Origin: Treponema sp.
GTDB taxonomy: Bacteria > Spirochaetota > Spirochaetia > Treponematales > Breznakiellaceae
Assembly: GCA_031263265.1 (NCBI GenBank)
Contig: JAISGE010000148.1
Span: 1-17,040, forward strand
Direction: 5' to 3'
DNA: 17,040 nt
The notes beneath the pieces were generated by a model that was not told the origin of the DNA, made no database searches, and was given only the letters and a program-made list of their open reading frames with translations. Positions 1-6,575 of this stretch are shown piece after piece. The position numbers were made by a program, and so were the translations under genes. Positions within the stretch are counted from its first letter, which is position 1, and every line of letters starts with the position of its first letter.

Positions 1-42
1 GCTTATGCTGCAGAAATCGCCGGAGGGGAGATTAGGGCTTAA
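1..42 (+). CDS. Possible 3' end of an upstream gene (partial)
   Basis: Reading from base 1, fourteen codons run to a TAA at 40-42 and give the tail AYAAEIAGGEIRA. The alanine/glycine/glutamate-rich, GC-balanced codon use resembles the housekeeping genes here, and the following 100 bases become A+T-rich, as expected after a gene end. Thirteen residues are too few for a family assignment, and an open stretch this short can occur by chance. Bases beyond the left edge would decide. Confidence 0.3.
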   Translation, partial: AYAAEIAGGEIRA

Positions 43-151
43 ATATGATATTACCGATACAAAAAATGTAACAAAGTGATAAAAACGATATTTCACATGA
101 CTTTCTTAAATTGCTGAAAAATCGATAGGGAATCACGGGGAATATATCGAC
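43..151. other. A+T-rich intergenic stretch ahead of the promoter
   Basis: No credible gene is visible. The only structure noted is a 6-bp inverted repeat, TCGATA at 122-127 and TATCGA at 145-150, with a 17-base loop. It lies directly against the -35 box at 152. It could be an operator or a weak stem at the end of the previous transcript; neither is established. Confidence 0.35.
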
Positions 152-180
152 TTGACGAGAATAGGGCCAGGGTATATAAA
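152..180 (+). promoter_or_regulatory. Sigma-70-type promoter of the six-gene operon
   Basis: TTGACG at 152-157 differs from the consensus -35 box at one base. After exactly 17 bases, TATAAA at 175-180 is a good -10 box. Transcription would begin near 187, leaving a leader of about 155 bases before the first start codon. This is the best promoter-like pair in the left part of the window and the downstream genes have no gaps for internal promoters. Seen directly in sequence; activity is inferred. Confidence 0.6.
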
Positions 181-213
181 ATTGTATCTCAACTGAGCAT
201 TCCTGGTAAGTAT

Positions 214-317
214 AGGCGATAGGGCGTTATTATGGCAGCCAGTGGCGGTTAAGGGACTTATGAAGTCCTGGGGCCGAAGTTGCGGTCAAGATAAGGCTGT
301 CCCTCTGGCTGGGGCCT
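214..317 (+). ncRNA. Candidate structured 5' leader RNA (multi-branch fold)
   Basis: The leader between the promoter and the pyrophosphatase gene can fold into a three-way junction. A closing stem pairs CAGCCAG (236-242) with CTGGCTG (305-311), 7 perfect pairs. Inside it sit two hairpins: GGACTT (254-259) with AAGTCC (263-268) around a 3-base loop, and GGCCG (272-276) with CGGTC (283-287, one G-U pair) around a 6-base loop. AGGC (214-217) and GCCT (314-317) could extend the base. CTGGGGCC occurs twice (268-275 and 309-316), allowing alternative pairing. It matches no riboswitch class I can recall well enough to name, so regulation of the operon by this leader is inference. Confidence 0.4.
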
Positions 318-341
318 GGGAATATATACAGAAACCCTGAT

Positions 342-2009
342 ATGGAATATACTATGGATATGAAAAAACGTATTTACGTCATTGGGCACCGGAATCCTGA
401 TACTGATTCAGTGGTTGCCGCAGCCGCGTATGCCGCATTAAAGCAGGCCCAGGGCTGGGATAATTGCTTTGCTGCCCGGGCGGGAAACCTAAACCCCCAG
501 ACCGAGTATGTGTTTGAGCGCTTCAAAGCTGAAGTGCCCCAGTATATTCCCGATTTGATTCCCAAAGCAGCCTATTATTTGCAGGAACACGGCAAGACCG
601 TAAACGAAGAGGTGCCCCTTTGGAACGCCTTAGAACTCATGCGGGAGGAAAACTTACGGGTGCTTCCGGTGGTGAATCCCCTGGGGGTGTACAAAGGCAT
701 GCTCCATTACCGGGGCTTTGCCCAGTATATGATAACCCATATCAACCCCCACAAGAAGTCCGCCTTTGCCGTGTCCCTGGATCAGCTTATCGAAACCTTA
801 CGCGCCCAGCCCCTCATGCTGTTTAATAACCGCGAGGTGCAGCAGTCCTCCATCGTGATTGCTGCGGCATATAACCGGTATTTTTGTGAGCATTTGAACC
901 ATACAGACCCGAAAAACTCCCTGGTCATCATGGGCGACCGCTGGGATTTACAGCGGTATTGTATAGAGCAGCACGTGCGGGCACTGATTCTCTCCAATAA
1001 CCATACCCTGGACCCGGGTTTGACCTCCTTAGCCAAACAAAACCAGGTTTCCGTGATGAGCACTCCCTACGATACCTCCTCTTCTGCTATGCTGGTGATG
1101 TACTCCTCCCCGGTAGGAATCACCTGTGATGATTCGGTCCCCCTTATGCGCCTTACGGATCCCCTGCGTAAACTCAAAGACCCCCTTTCCCGGGCCCCCT
1201 CCCGCTGTCTCCCCATTGGAGATGAGCAAGACCGCGTAGTGGGCCTTATCTTTGAAGGAGACCTCATCAGAGAGCCAAACATTGAACTCATCATGGTGGA
1301 TCATAATGAACCAAGTCAGGCCGTAGAAGGCATTGAAAATTACCGGATCCTGGAAGTGATAGACCATCATAGACTGGGTAATCTGTCAACCCGCTATCCT
1401 ATCACCTTCATCAACCAGCCGGTCGGGGCCACCTGTACGATTATTACCGGCTTGTACCGGGGACAGCGGGTTCCTATGCGGAAAGAAATCGCGTCCATCC
1501 TCCTATGCGGCATTCTTGCGGATACCCTCTGCCTGAAATCCGCCACCACCACGGATACGGACCGGGACGCGGCAGCCTATCTTGCCGTGGTAACCGGTCT
1601 TGGTATTCAGCACTTGGGACAGGATCTGCTTGCTACCGCAAGCCGAGTCAACACCCGTCCCGCGGAAGAGCTTATCCTTATGGACATGAAGGAGTATGGG
1701 CAAGGTCAGTTCTCCTTTACCGTAAGTCAGATCGAAACAGACAGCACCGAAGCCCTGGTCCTGCGGCAGGCCGAGATTTTCCCGGTCCTGGAAAAGTACC
1801 GAATCGACAAAGATCTCCTTTTTGCAAGCCTCTTGGTTACCGATGTTACCCTGATGGATTCCCTGTTCTTTGTAGCCGGTAAGCGATTTTCCAGCGCCTT
1901 AACCTTTCCCCAGCTTGAGGCCGGCATCTACCTGCTCAAAGGCGTGGTTTCCCGAAAGAAACAACTCATTCCCCTGCTTTCCGAATTAATTGATACCTTG
2001 GAGGGGTGA
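342..2009 (+). CDS. Putative Mn-dependent inorganic pyrophosphatase (family II, CBS/DRTGG-containing)
   Basis: The product hydrolyses pyrophosphate to phosphate in the cytoplasm, pulling biosynthetic reactions forward. The N-terminal DHH-phosphoesterase signature GHRNPDTDS lies at residues 15-23 and supplies metal ligands (H16, D20, D22); VDHNEP is near 319 and the DHH triad is at 341-343. The DHHA2 substrate-binding signature SRKKQ begins at 537. Between the halves of the catalytic domain is a regulatory insert with CBS segments near 95-130 and 285-313 and a DRTGG-like segment near 185-255. Length 555 fits the CBS-containing subclass; known members are controlled by adenine nucleotides through the CBS pair. 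Start is uncertain: ATG 342, 354 and 360 are all in frame; none has a strong ribosome site, 354 has a weak GGA. The stop overlaps the next start (GTGA). Confidence 0.9.
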   Translation: MEYTMDMKKRIYVIGHRNPDTDSVVAAAAYAALKQAQGWDNCFAARAGNLNPQTEYVFERFKAEVPQYIPDLIPKAAYYLQEHGKTVNEEVPLWNALELMREENLRVLPVVNPLGVYKGMLHYRGFAQYMITHINPHKKSAFAVSLDQLIETLRAQPLMLFNNREVQQSSIVIAAAYNRYFCEHLNHTDPKNSLVIMGDRWDLQRYCIEQHVRALILSNNHTLDPGLTSLAKQNQVSVMSTPYDTSSSAMLVMYSSPVGITCDDSVPLMRLTDPLRKLKDPLSRAPSRCLPIGDEQDRVVGLIFEGDLIREPNIELIMVDHNEPSQAVEGIENYRILEVIDHHRLGNLSTRYPITFINQPVGATCTIITGLYRGQRVPMRKEIASILLCGILADTLCLKSATTTDTDRDAAAYLAVVTGLGIQHLGQDLLATASRVNTRPAEELILMDMKEYGQGQFSFTVSQIETDSTEALVLRQAEIFPVLEKYRIDKDLLFASLLVTDVTLMDSLFFVAGKRFSSALTFPQLEAGIYLLKGVVSRKKQLIPLLSELIDTLEG

Positions 2010-2986
2010 GACTTGACTATGCTTATAACTGGATTTATGCTCAGTACGTGGAGGATACCATAACCATTGTGCTGGATAACCGGGATATATTATCAGGCGT
2101 GTGCGGCGCGAATGATGAAAATCTCAGGCTTATCGAGGGTTTTTTAGGGGGGCGTATCATAGCCCGGGGTAATGAAATCCGTTTAGAAGGGGTAGACCAA
2201 AACGGTCTTCGGCGTTTCAAGCCAATCATGGATAATCTTATTGGGCTGGTCAAGGTCGGAGAACTTCCTTCGGCGGGGTATATCCGGGCGTTGGTAGGGG
2301 AGGAACAAGCCCCTAGCCTTGAAGAGATGATTCATATTCCCCAGGGTCTACGCCGCGTGTATCCTCGAACCAGAAATCAAGGTATGTATATTCAAGGGAT
2401 GCGTTCCCACGAGATAAGCTTTTGTATCGGTCCCGCAGGAACCGGTAAAACCTACCTTGCCATTGCCGAGGCCCTGCGCCTGGTTTTATCCAAAAAGATG
2501 CGGAAATTGGTGTTGACTCGGCCGGTTGTCGAGGCTGGGGAGAATCTGGGATTTTTGCCTGGAGATCTGGCCCAGAAGATCAGTCCCTACTTGCGTCCCC
2601 TCTATGATGCTATGGAATCCCTTGCTCCCTATGAAGTGATTCGTCATCTGGAAGAAACCCGGGTCATAGAAATTGCACCGCTGGCCTATATGCGGGGAAG
2701 GAGCCTTAATGAAGCGGTTATCATCCTTGATGAAGCCCAAAATACCACCAAAGAACAGATGAAGATGTTTCTTACCAGGCTAGGAACCGGAGCCAAGGCG
2801 GTCATTACCGGGGATATTACCCAGATTGACCTGCCAAGGCGTGTTGATTCCGGCCTTGTACATGCCGTTTCCGTACTTTCCGGGGTGGAAGGGATCGATG
2901 TTATCTATCTCCATACCGGGGATGTAGTACGGAATCCCCTGATAAAAAAGATAATAGAAGCCTATGAGCATGAAAAAAAACCCTGA
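2006..2986 (+). CDS. phoH: PhoH-like P-loop ATPase
   Basis: A cytoplasmic ATPase of the PhoH family, related to the helicase core and often linked to RNA metabolism beside ybeY. Walker A (GPAGTGKT) is at residues 142-149 and Walker B (LDEAQ) has D242/E243. Family blocks between them, such as GENLGFLPGDLAQKISPYLR and YMRGRSLNEA, are intact, as is the later VITGDITQIDLP. The first 110 residues resemble the N-terminal RNA-binding-like region of the family. Length 326 is normal. The start is GTG at 2006, the only possible start in this frame after an in-frame TGA at 1991; it overlaps the upstream stop as GTGA and GGAG at 2000-2003 lies too close for an ideal site, so translation probably relies on coupling. 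The substrate of PhoH proteins is poorly defined. Confidence 0.92.
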   Translation: MRLDYAYNWIYAQYVEDTITIVLDNRDILSGVCGANDENLRLIEGFLGGRIIARGNEIRLEGVDQNGLRRFKPIMDNLIGLVKVGELPSAGYIRALVGEEQAPSLEEMIHIPQGLRRVYPRTRNQGMYIQGMRSHEISFCIGPAGTGKTYLAIAEALRLVLSKKMRKLVLTRPVVEAGENLGFLPGDLAQKISPYLRPLYDAMESLAPYEVIRHLEETRVIEIAPLAYMRGRSLNEAVIILDEAQNTTKEQMKMFLTRLGTGAKAVITGDITQIDLPRRVDSGLVHAVSVLSGVEGIDVIYLHTGDVVRNPLIKKIIEAYEHEKKP

Positions 2987-5252
2987 TCCTTCCTTGCCTT
3001 TTGGTCTTAGAGAAATCAAAATGCTGGGTACCAAGCTAAAAGGTATCCGTACCTTTGTTGCCGCCCGTCGAGGCCCTGCCATCGCTACCCTGATAGCCTT
3101 GCTTGCCTCTATGGTGGCGGTTCTCCAGTATCACGGAGGTCACCGAGGTGGGGTTGGAGATATTCAGGAATTCGAGGCCGGCAAGGTAGCGGAACGGGAT
3201 GTCCTGGCAGAACAACCAGTATCGTATGTGGATGAAATCGCTACCCTGTTAAAGCTGGATGCCCAGCAGCATCTGGTTCCCCCGGTCTTCAAGTACGCCT
3301 CGGACGTGAGCGCGGAAGCCCGGCGGGAGTATACCCGGTTTGTATCCCTTTCCCAGCAGTACTTTACCCAAACAAGCCCGGAACCCGAAGGACTGAAAGC
3401 CTATACCCAGGAGATTACCCAGGAGTTTCCCGGTACTTTTTCTCAAGAAACCCTGGATACCCTCTTCTATGAACCTGAACGGGAACGGATGCTGGAAACC
3501 AGCACTGCCGCCTTGGATCATTTCATGGAAGACGGGATTTTTGCCCTGCCTGAAACCGGTTTGGAGAACTACAATCACCAGGTTGTGGAGTTACTCCGTA
3601 GTTCTGGATCCCGGATGGGACGGGAACGGATAGATTTCAAGCATATTATTACCTTAGATACCCTACAAGAGGCGTTAAACCGCTGGTATACGGTGGATGG
3701 GTTTCTCCCCTCCTCTGGGGCCCTTGCCTTTGCGCTGCTTAAACCTTTTATCAAAGAAAATGTATTTTTCTCTAGCCTTGATACGGAGCAGCGGCTGGCT
3801 GAAACCAAGGCCCAAATCGATGCAGTGGTTAAACACATAGAACCAGGAACCCGGATTATCAGAAAGGGATTTATCATAACCGATGAAGATATGACCAAAC
3901 TGCGGGCCTTGAATATCGCGGTTTCCAAAGGGGATCCCCGGCGTATAATGGGTCAAATTCTGCTGCTTTTGCTTTTGTATAGTCTTTTTATCTTTCTTGG
4001 ATGGGTACAAAGCGTTGACCGGGGGGGGCTTACTGATTCGGAAATCTATGTGTTATCTGGTTTGACCGCGCTCTATATAATCAGCGCGGCATTGGTCACG
4101 AACCTGTCTTTTAATACGGAATTTTTCCCGGTTTCCATTGTGCTTCCCACTGCCTTGGTGATCATGCTGCCTGCCATCTTGATAAGCCCTAATCTGGCCC
4201 TGGCTTGGGCTTTGATGCTGCCCATAAGCGCCTTTTTATCTGGGTTCTTTGATGAAGCGGCGTTTATCCTGGCCTTGATATCCGGCGTGGTCGCATCCTA
4301 TACCCTGAAAGACGCTGAAAAACGCATGGATCTGGTCAAGGCCGGCTTGATCATCGCAGGGGCTAACGGCGTTGCCCTCCTGGCCATTCTCTTCCTCAAG
4401 CGCGCTGCCGGGGAAGTCTATCCTCCGGTACTCTTCTGGGGGGCCTGTAACGGCCTTGCTTCAGGGATGTTGGTCTTAGGGTTCTTACCTCCCTTGGAAC
4501 ACGCGCTTAACGCAGCCACTACCTTTAGGCTCATAGAATTATCAGACCTCAATGCCCCCTTGATACGGCGGCTCTTCACCGTGGCTCCCGGAACCTACAG
4601 TCATGCGATCATGGTGGCTAATCTGGCGGAAGCAGCTTGTCAGGAAATCGGCGCTAATCCCCTCTTGGCACGGGTAGGGGCCTATTACCACGATATAGGC
4701 AAAATGGATCAGCCTGATTATTTTGTAGAGAACCAAACTACCTATAATAAACACCGGGATATTCCCCCTCGGCTGTCTGCGACGATTATCCGCAGCCATG
4801 TGAAACTGGGGGTGGAAAAAGCCCGGAGTATGGGGCTTCCCCGGGAAGTTATAAGCATTATTGCAGAACACCACGGAAATTCGGTGATTACCTGGTTTTA
4901 TAACGAAGCCCTGAAACAGGATCCCCAGGCAAGTAAAGAAGATTTTTCCTATCCGGGAAATCCGCCCCGGTCCCGGGAATCTGCGGTGGTGATGCTCGCA
5001 GATGTGTCCGAAGCTGCGGTGAGGACCCTTGAAAAGCCCACCGCATCCAAGATTGAGAAATTTCTTCAGGAACTCATCACCGCCAAGGTGGAACATGGAC
5101 AACTGGCCGAGTCAGAACTGACCTTCCGAGACCTGGAAACCATCAAACATGCCTTTGTCCGGGTTCTTGCAGGGCATTACCATTCCCGGATCGAATATCC
5201 CAAATTACCTGCCAAAGAACCTACTAAAGAAGGCGCCCATGAATCGGGTTGA
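2964..5252 (+). CDS. pgpH: 7TM-HD family phosphohydrolase, probable c-di-AMP phosphodiesterase (PgpH/YqfF type)
   Basis: An inner-membrane enzyme whose cytoplasmic HD domain in known PgpH proteins cleaves the second messenger c-di-AMP. Order: a short cytoplasmic start, a first membrane span near residues 35-55, a large extracytoplasmic region to about 320 (7TM-HD extracellular domain), a cluster of membrane spans at about 330-520, then the HD domain. Visible metal ligands are H547 (TYSH), H576-D577 (YYHDIGK) and H636-H637 (AEHHG); the NPLLARVGAYYHDIGK block is typical of this family. Length 762 is normal. ATG 2964 overlaps phoH by 23 bases; ATG 2970 is an equal alternative. An uninterrupted run of eight G (4021-4028) falls in codons 353-355. 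The last 14 bases overlap ybeY. Activity on c-di-AMP is inferred from family. Confidence 0.88.
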   Translation: MSMKKNPDPSLPFGLREIKMLGTKLKGIRTFVAARRGPAIATLIALLASMVAVLQYHGGHRGGVGDIQEFEAGKVAERDVLAEQPVSYVDEIATLLKLDAQQHLVPPVFKYASDVSAEARREYTRFVSLSQQYFTQTSPEPEGLKAYTQEITQEFPGTFSQETLDTLFYEPERERMLETSTAALDHFMEDGIFALPETGLENYNHQVVELLRSSGSRMGRERIDFKHIITLDTLQEALNRWYTVDGFLPSSGALAFALLKPFIKENVFFSSLDTEQRLAETKAQIDAVVKHIEPGTRIIRKGFIITDEDMTKLRALNIAVSKGDPRRIMGQILLLLLLYSLFIFLGWVQSVDRGGLTDSEIYVLSGLTALYIISAALVTNLSFNTEFFPVSIVLPTALVIMLPAILISPNLALAWALMLPISAFLSGFFDEAAFILALISGVVASYTLKDAEKRMDLVKAGLIIAGANGVALLAILFLKRAAGEVYPPVLFWGACNGLASGMLVLGFLPPLEHALNAATTFRLIELSDLNAPLIRRLFTVAPGTYSHAIMVANLAEAACQEIGANPLLARVGAYYHDIGKMDQPDYFVENQTTYNKHRDIPPRLSATIIRSHVKLGVEKARSMGLPREVISIIAEHHGNSVITWFYNEALKQDPQASKEDFSYPGNPPRSRESAVVMLADVSEAAVRTLEKPTASKIEKFLQELITAKVEHGQLAESELTFRDLETIKHAFVRVLAGHYHSRIEYPKLPAKEPTKEGAHESG
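4021..4028 (+). repeat. Poly-G tract (G8) inside the HD-hydrolase gene
   Basis: Eight consecutive G encode part of the Asp-Arg-Gly-Gly loop after the first membrane span of the 7TM cluster. Runs of G of this length are known slippage sites in treponemes. A change of one base would shift the frame upstream of the catalytic HD domain. Confidence 0.7.
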
Positions 5253-5694
5253 GGTACAAGCAGAAGAAGATCCCCTCCCACCGTGGACGGATGCGGCAAA
5301 GCGGTTTATGCTTAACGTATTGGAACGCCTTCATCGGGATACCTGGGATCTGTCGGTACTGTTCTGTGGAGATGCCTATATCCGCAACCTCAATGCCCAG
5401 TTCCGGCAACAGGATGAGTCCACGGATGTTTTATCCTTTGCACTCGGGGAGACCATAACAGAAGCCGGGGAGCGCCGGTATTTGCCCGGAGATATTATCG
5501 TATCCCTGGAAACCCTGGCAGAAAACGCCCGCTATTTTCAGGTTTCCGAAGATGAGGAGTTACGTAGGCTGCTCATCCATGGGATCCTCCATTTAGACGG
5601 CTGGGATCATGGAACGAACGAAGCCCATGAACCCATGCTGCAATTGCAAGAACGTCTGGTGGCAGAATTAGCAGGGGAACGGATTCTGCCATGA
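5239..5694 (+). CDS. ybeY: Endoribonuclease YbeY (rRNA maturation factor)
   Basis: YbeY is a zinc-dependent single-strand endoribonuclease that takes part in 16S rRNA 3'-end maturation and ribosome quality control. The diagnostic metal-binding motif HGILHLDGWDH is complete, with H114, H118 and H124. Upstream, ESTDVLSFALGE is the conserved family block leading to the beta-sheet core. The start at ATG 5239 gives 151 residues, the usual length, and is served by AAGAAGG at 5227-5233. Reading on to the next ATG upstream (5149) would add 30 residues unlike the family and lie entirely inside the preceding gene. The gene overlaps the HD-hydrolase gene by 14 bases and its stop forms ATGA with the next start. 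Confidence 0.93.
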   Translation: MNRVEVQAEEDPLPPWTDAAKRFMLNVLERLHRDTWDLSVLFCGDAYIRNLNAQFRQQDESTDVLSFALGETITEAGERRYLPGDIIVSLETLAENARYFQVSEDEELRRLLIHGILHLDGWDHGTNEAHEPMLQLQERLVAELAGERILP

Positions 5695-6575
5695 AGGAGG
5701 GATCGTTTATACAAGCCCTGCTCCAAAGATTGGCGTCCCTTTCACCAAAAATGAAAAAAGAAAGGCGCAAAGGGAAAGGAGCGCTAGACCGGAAGCTCTA
5801 TCGCTCCCTGGAAACGGATCAACGGGAGATGATCCGGGGGGTGGTAGCGTTTTCGGGAACCACGGTCAAGGAGGTCATGGTTCCCCGGATCGATACGGTT
5901 TTCCTGCAGGCCGATGCAGGAAAGGATGAACTGTTGGCCTGTATTGCCCAAAGCAGTCATTCCCGGTTTCCGGTATACCAAGAAACTATGGATAATGTCA
6001 TTGGGATCCTCTATCTAAAGGATGTGTTAGCCTGTCTGGTCAAGAATGAGGTATTTGACATCAAGCGGCTCCTCAGGAAGCCTTTTTTTGTTCCTGAATC
6101 AAAGCATATTGATGTCCTCCTCCGGGAGCTTCGCCACAGGCGAGTCCATATCGCGGTAGTGGTGGATGAATATGGGGGAGTTTCAGGTATAGTTTGTATG
6201 GAAAACATTATCGAAGAAATCATTGGGGATATTCAGGATGAATTCGACAATGAAACTGAAGATGTGCTATCCTTGGGAAACGGAACCTACCTATGCGATG
6301 CCCGGGTAAATCTGGAAGATCTCGGCGAGCAGATCGGGTTTTGGTTTCCTGTCGAGGATTTTGATACACTGGGAGGCTTTGTTTTTAACCTTTTTGGCAA
6401 GATCCCAGTACGGTATGAGAAAATTGTGTATCACGGCCATGATTTTATCATCCAAGATATGGAAGGTCATAAAATCAAAACCGTAAAGATACGGCTTAAT
6501 CCGGATTTTTCTAAAGAGGTTTCATCTAAAGAAGTTTCTAAAGAAGCGGTTTCTAAACGGGAGAATGTCTTATGA
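5691..6575 (+). CDS. corC: CorC/TlyC-like CBS-domain protein
   Basis: A cytoplasmic protein of the HlyC/CorC group, associated with divalent-cation (Mg/Co) efflux or membrane homeostasis; in spirochaetes the family is often named TlyC (hemolysin), a name with weak functional support. A basic start (to about 40) leads to TTVKEVMVPRIDTVF at about residue 57, opening a CBS pair (about 60-185, including FPVYQETMDNVIGILYLKDV). From about 200 to 275 lies the CorC_HlyC transporter-associated domain (GGFVFNLFGKIPV). There is no DUF21 membrane domain, so it is the soluble form. The C-terminus ends in a lysine/serine repeat (SKEVS, SKEV, SKEAV, SKR) not seen in the core family. It starts in an ATGA overlap with ybeY and ends in an ATGA overlap with the TPR gene. 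Confidence 0.85.
   Translation: MKEGSFIQALLQRLASLSPKMKKERRKGKGALDRKLYRSLETDQREMIRGVVAFSGTTVKEVMVPRIDTVFLQADAGKDELLACIAQSSHSRFPVYQETMDNVIGILYLKDVLACLVKNEVFDIKRLLRKPFFVPESKHIDVLLRELRHRRVHIAVVVDEYGGVSGIVCMENIIEEIIGDIQDEFDNETEDVLSLGNGTYLCDARVNLEDLGEQIGFWFPVEDFDTLGGFVFNLFGKIPVRYEKIVYHGHDFIIQDMEGHKIKTVKIRLNPDFSKEVSSKEVSKEAVSKRENVL
6510..6560 (+). repeat. Short tandem repeat at the 3' end of corC
   Basis: Four units beginning TCTAAA start at 6510, 6525, 6537 and 6552, at 15-, 12- and 15-base spacing, and share TCTAAAGA(A/G)G(T)T. All spacings are multiples of three, so copy changes keep the frame and only lengthen or shorten the Ser-Lys-Glu-Val tail. The third unit leads directly to the ribosome site (GGGAG, 6559-6563) of the next gene. 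Confidence 0.7.

Noticed and set aside
45..72. Eight-codon reading frame after GGAGGGG
   Set aside because: The ribosome-like GGAGG at 22-27 is about 17 bases from the ATG at 45, too far, and lies inside a probable gene tail.
187..341. Fluoride riboswitch before a pyrophosphatase gene
   Set aside because: GGCGAT at 215-220 recalls the motif start, and fluoride switches do occur before pyrophosphatases, but the required GCC partner and the conserved downstream pseudoknot sequence are not present.
5149..5238. Longer YbeY starting at 5149
   Set aside because: The extra 30 residues do not fit the family, the whole segment overlaps the HD-hydrolase gene, and ATG 5239 has a good ribosome site.
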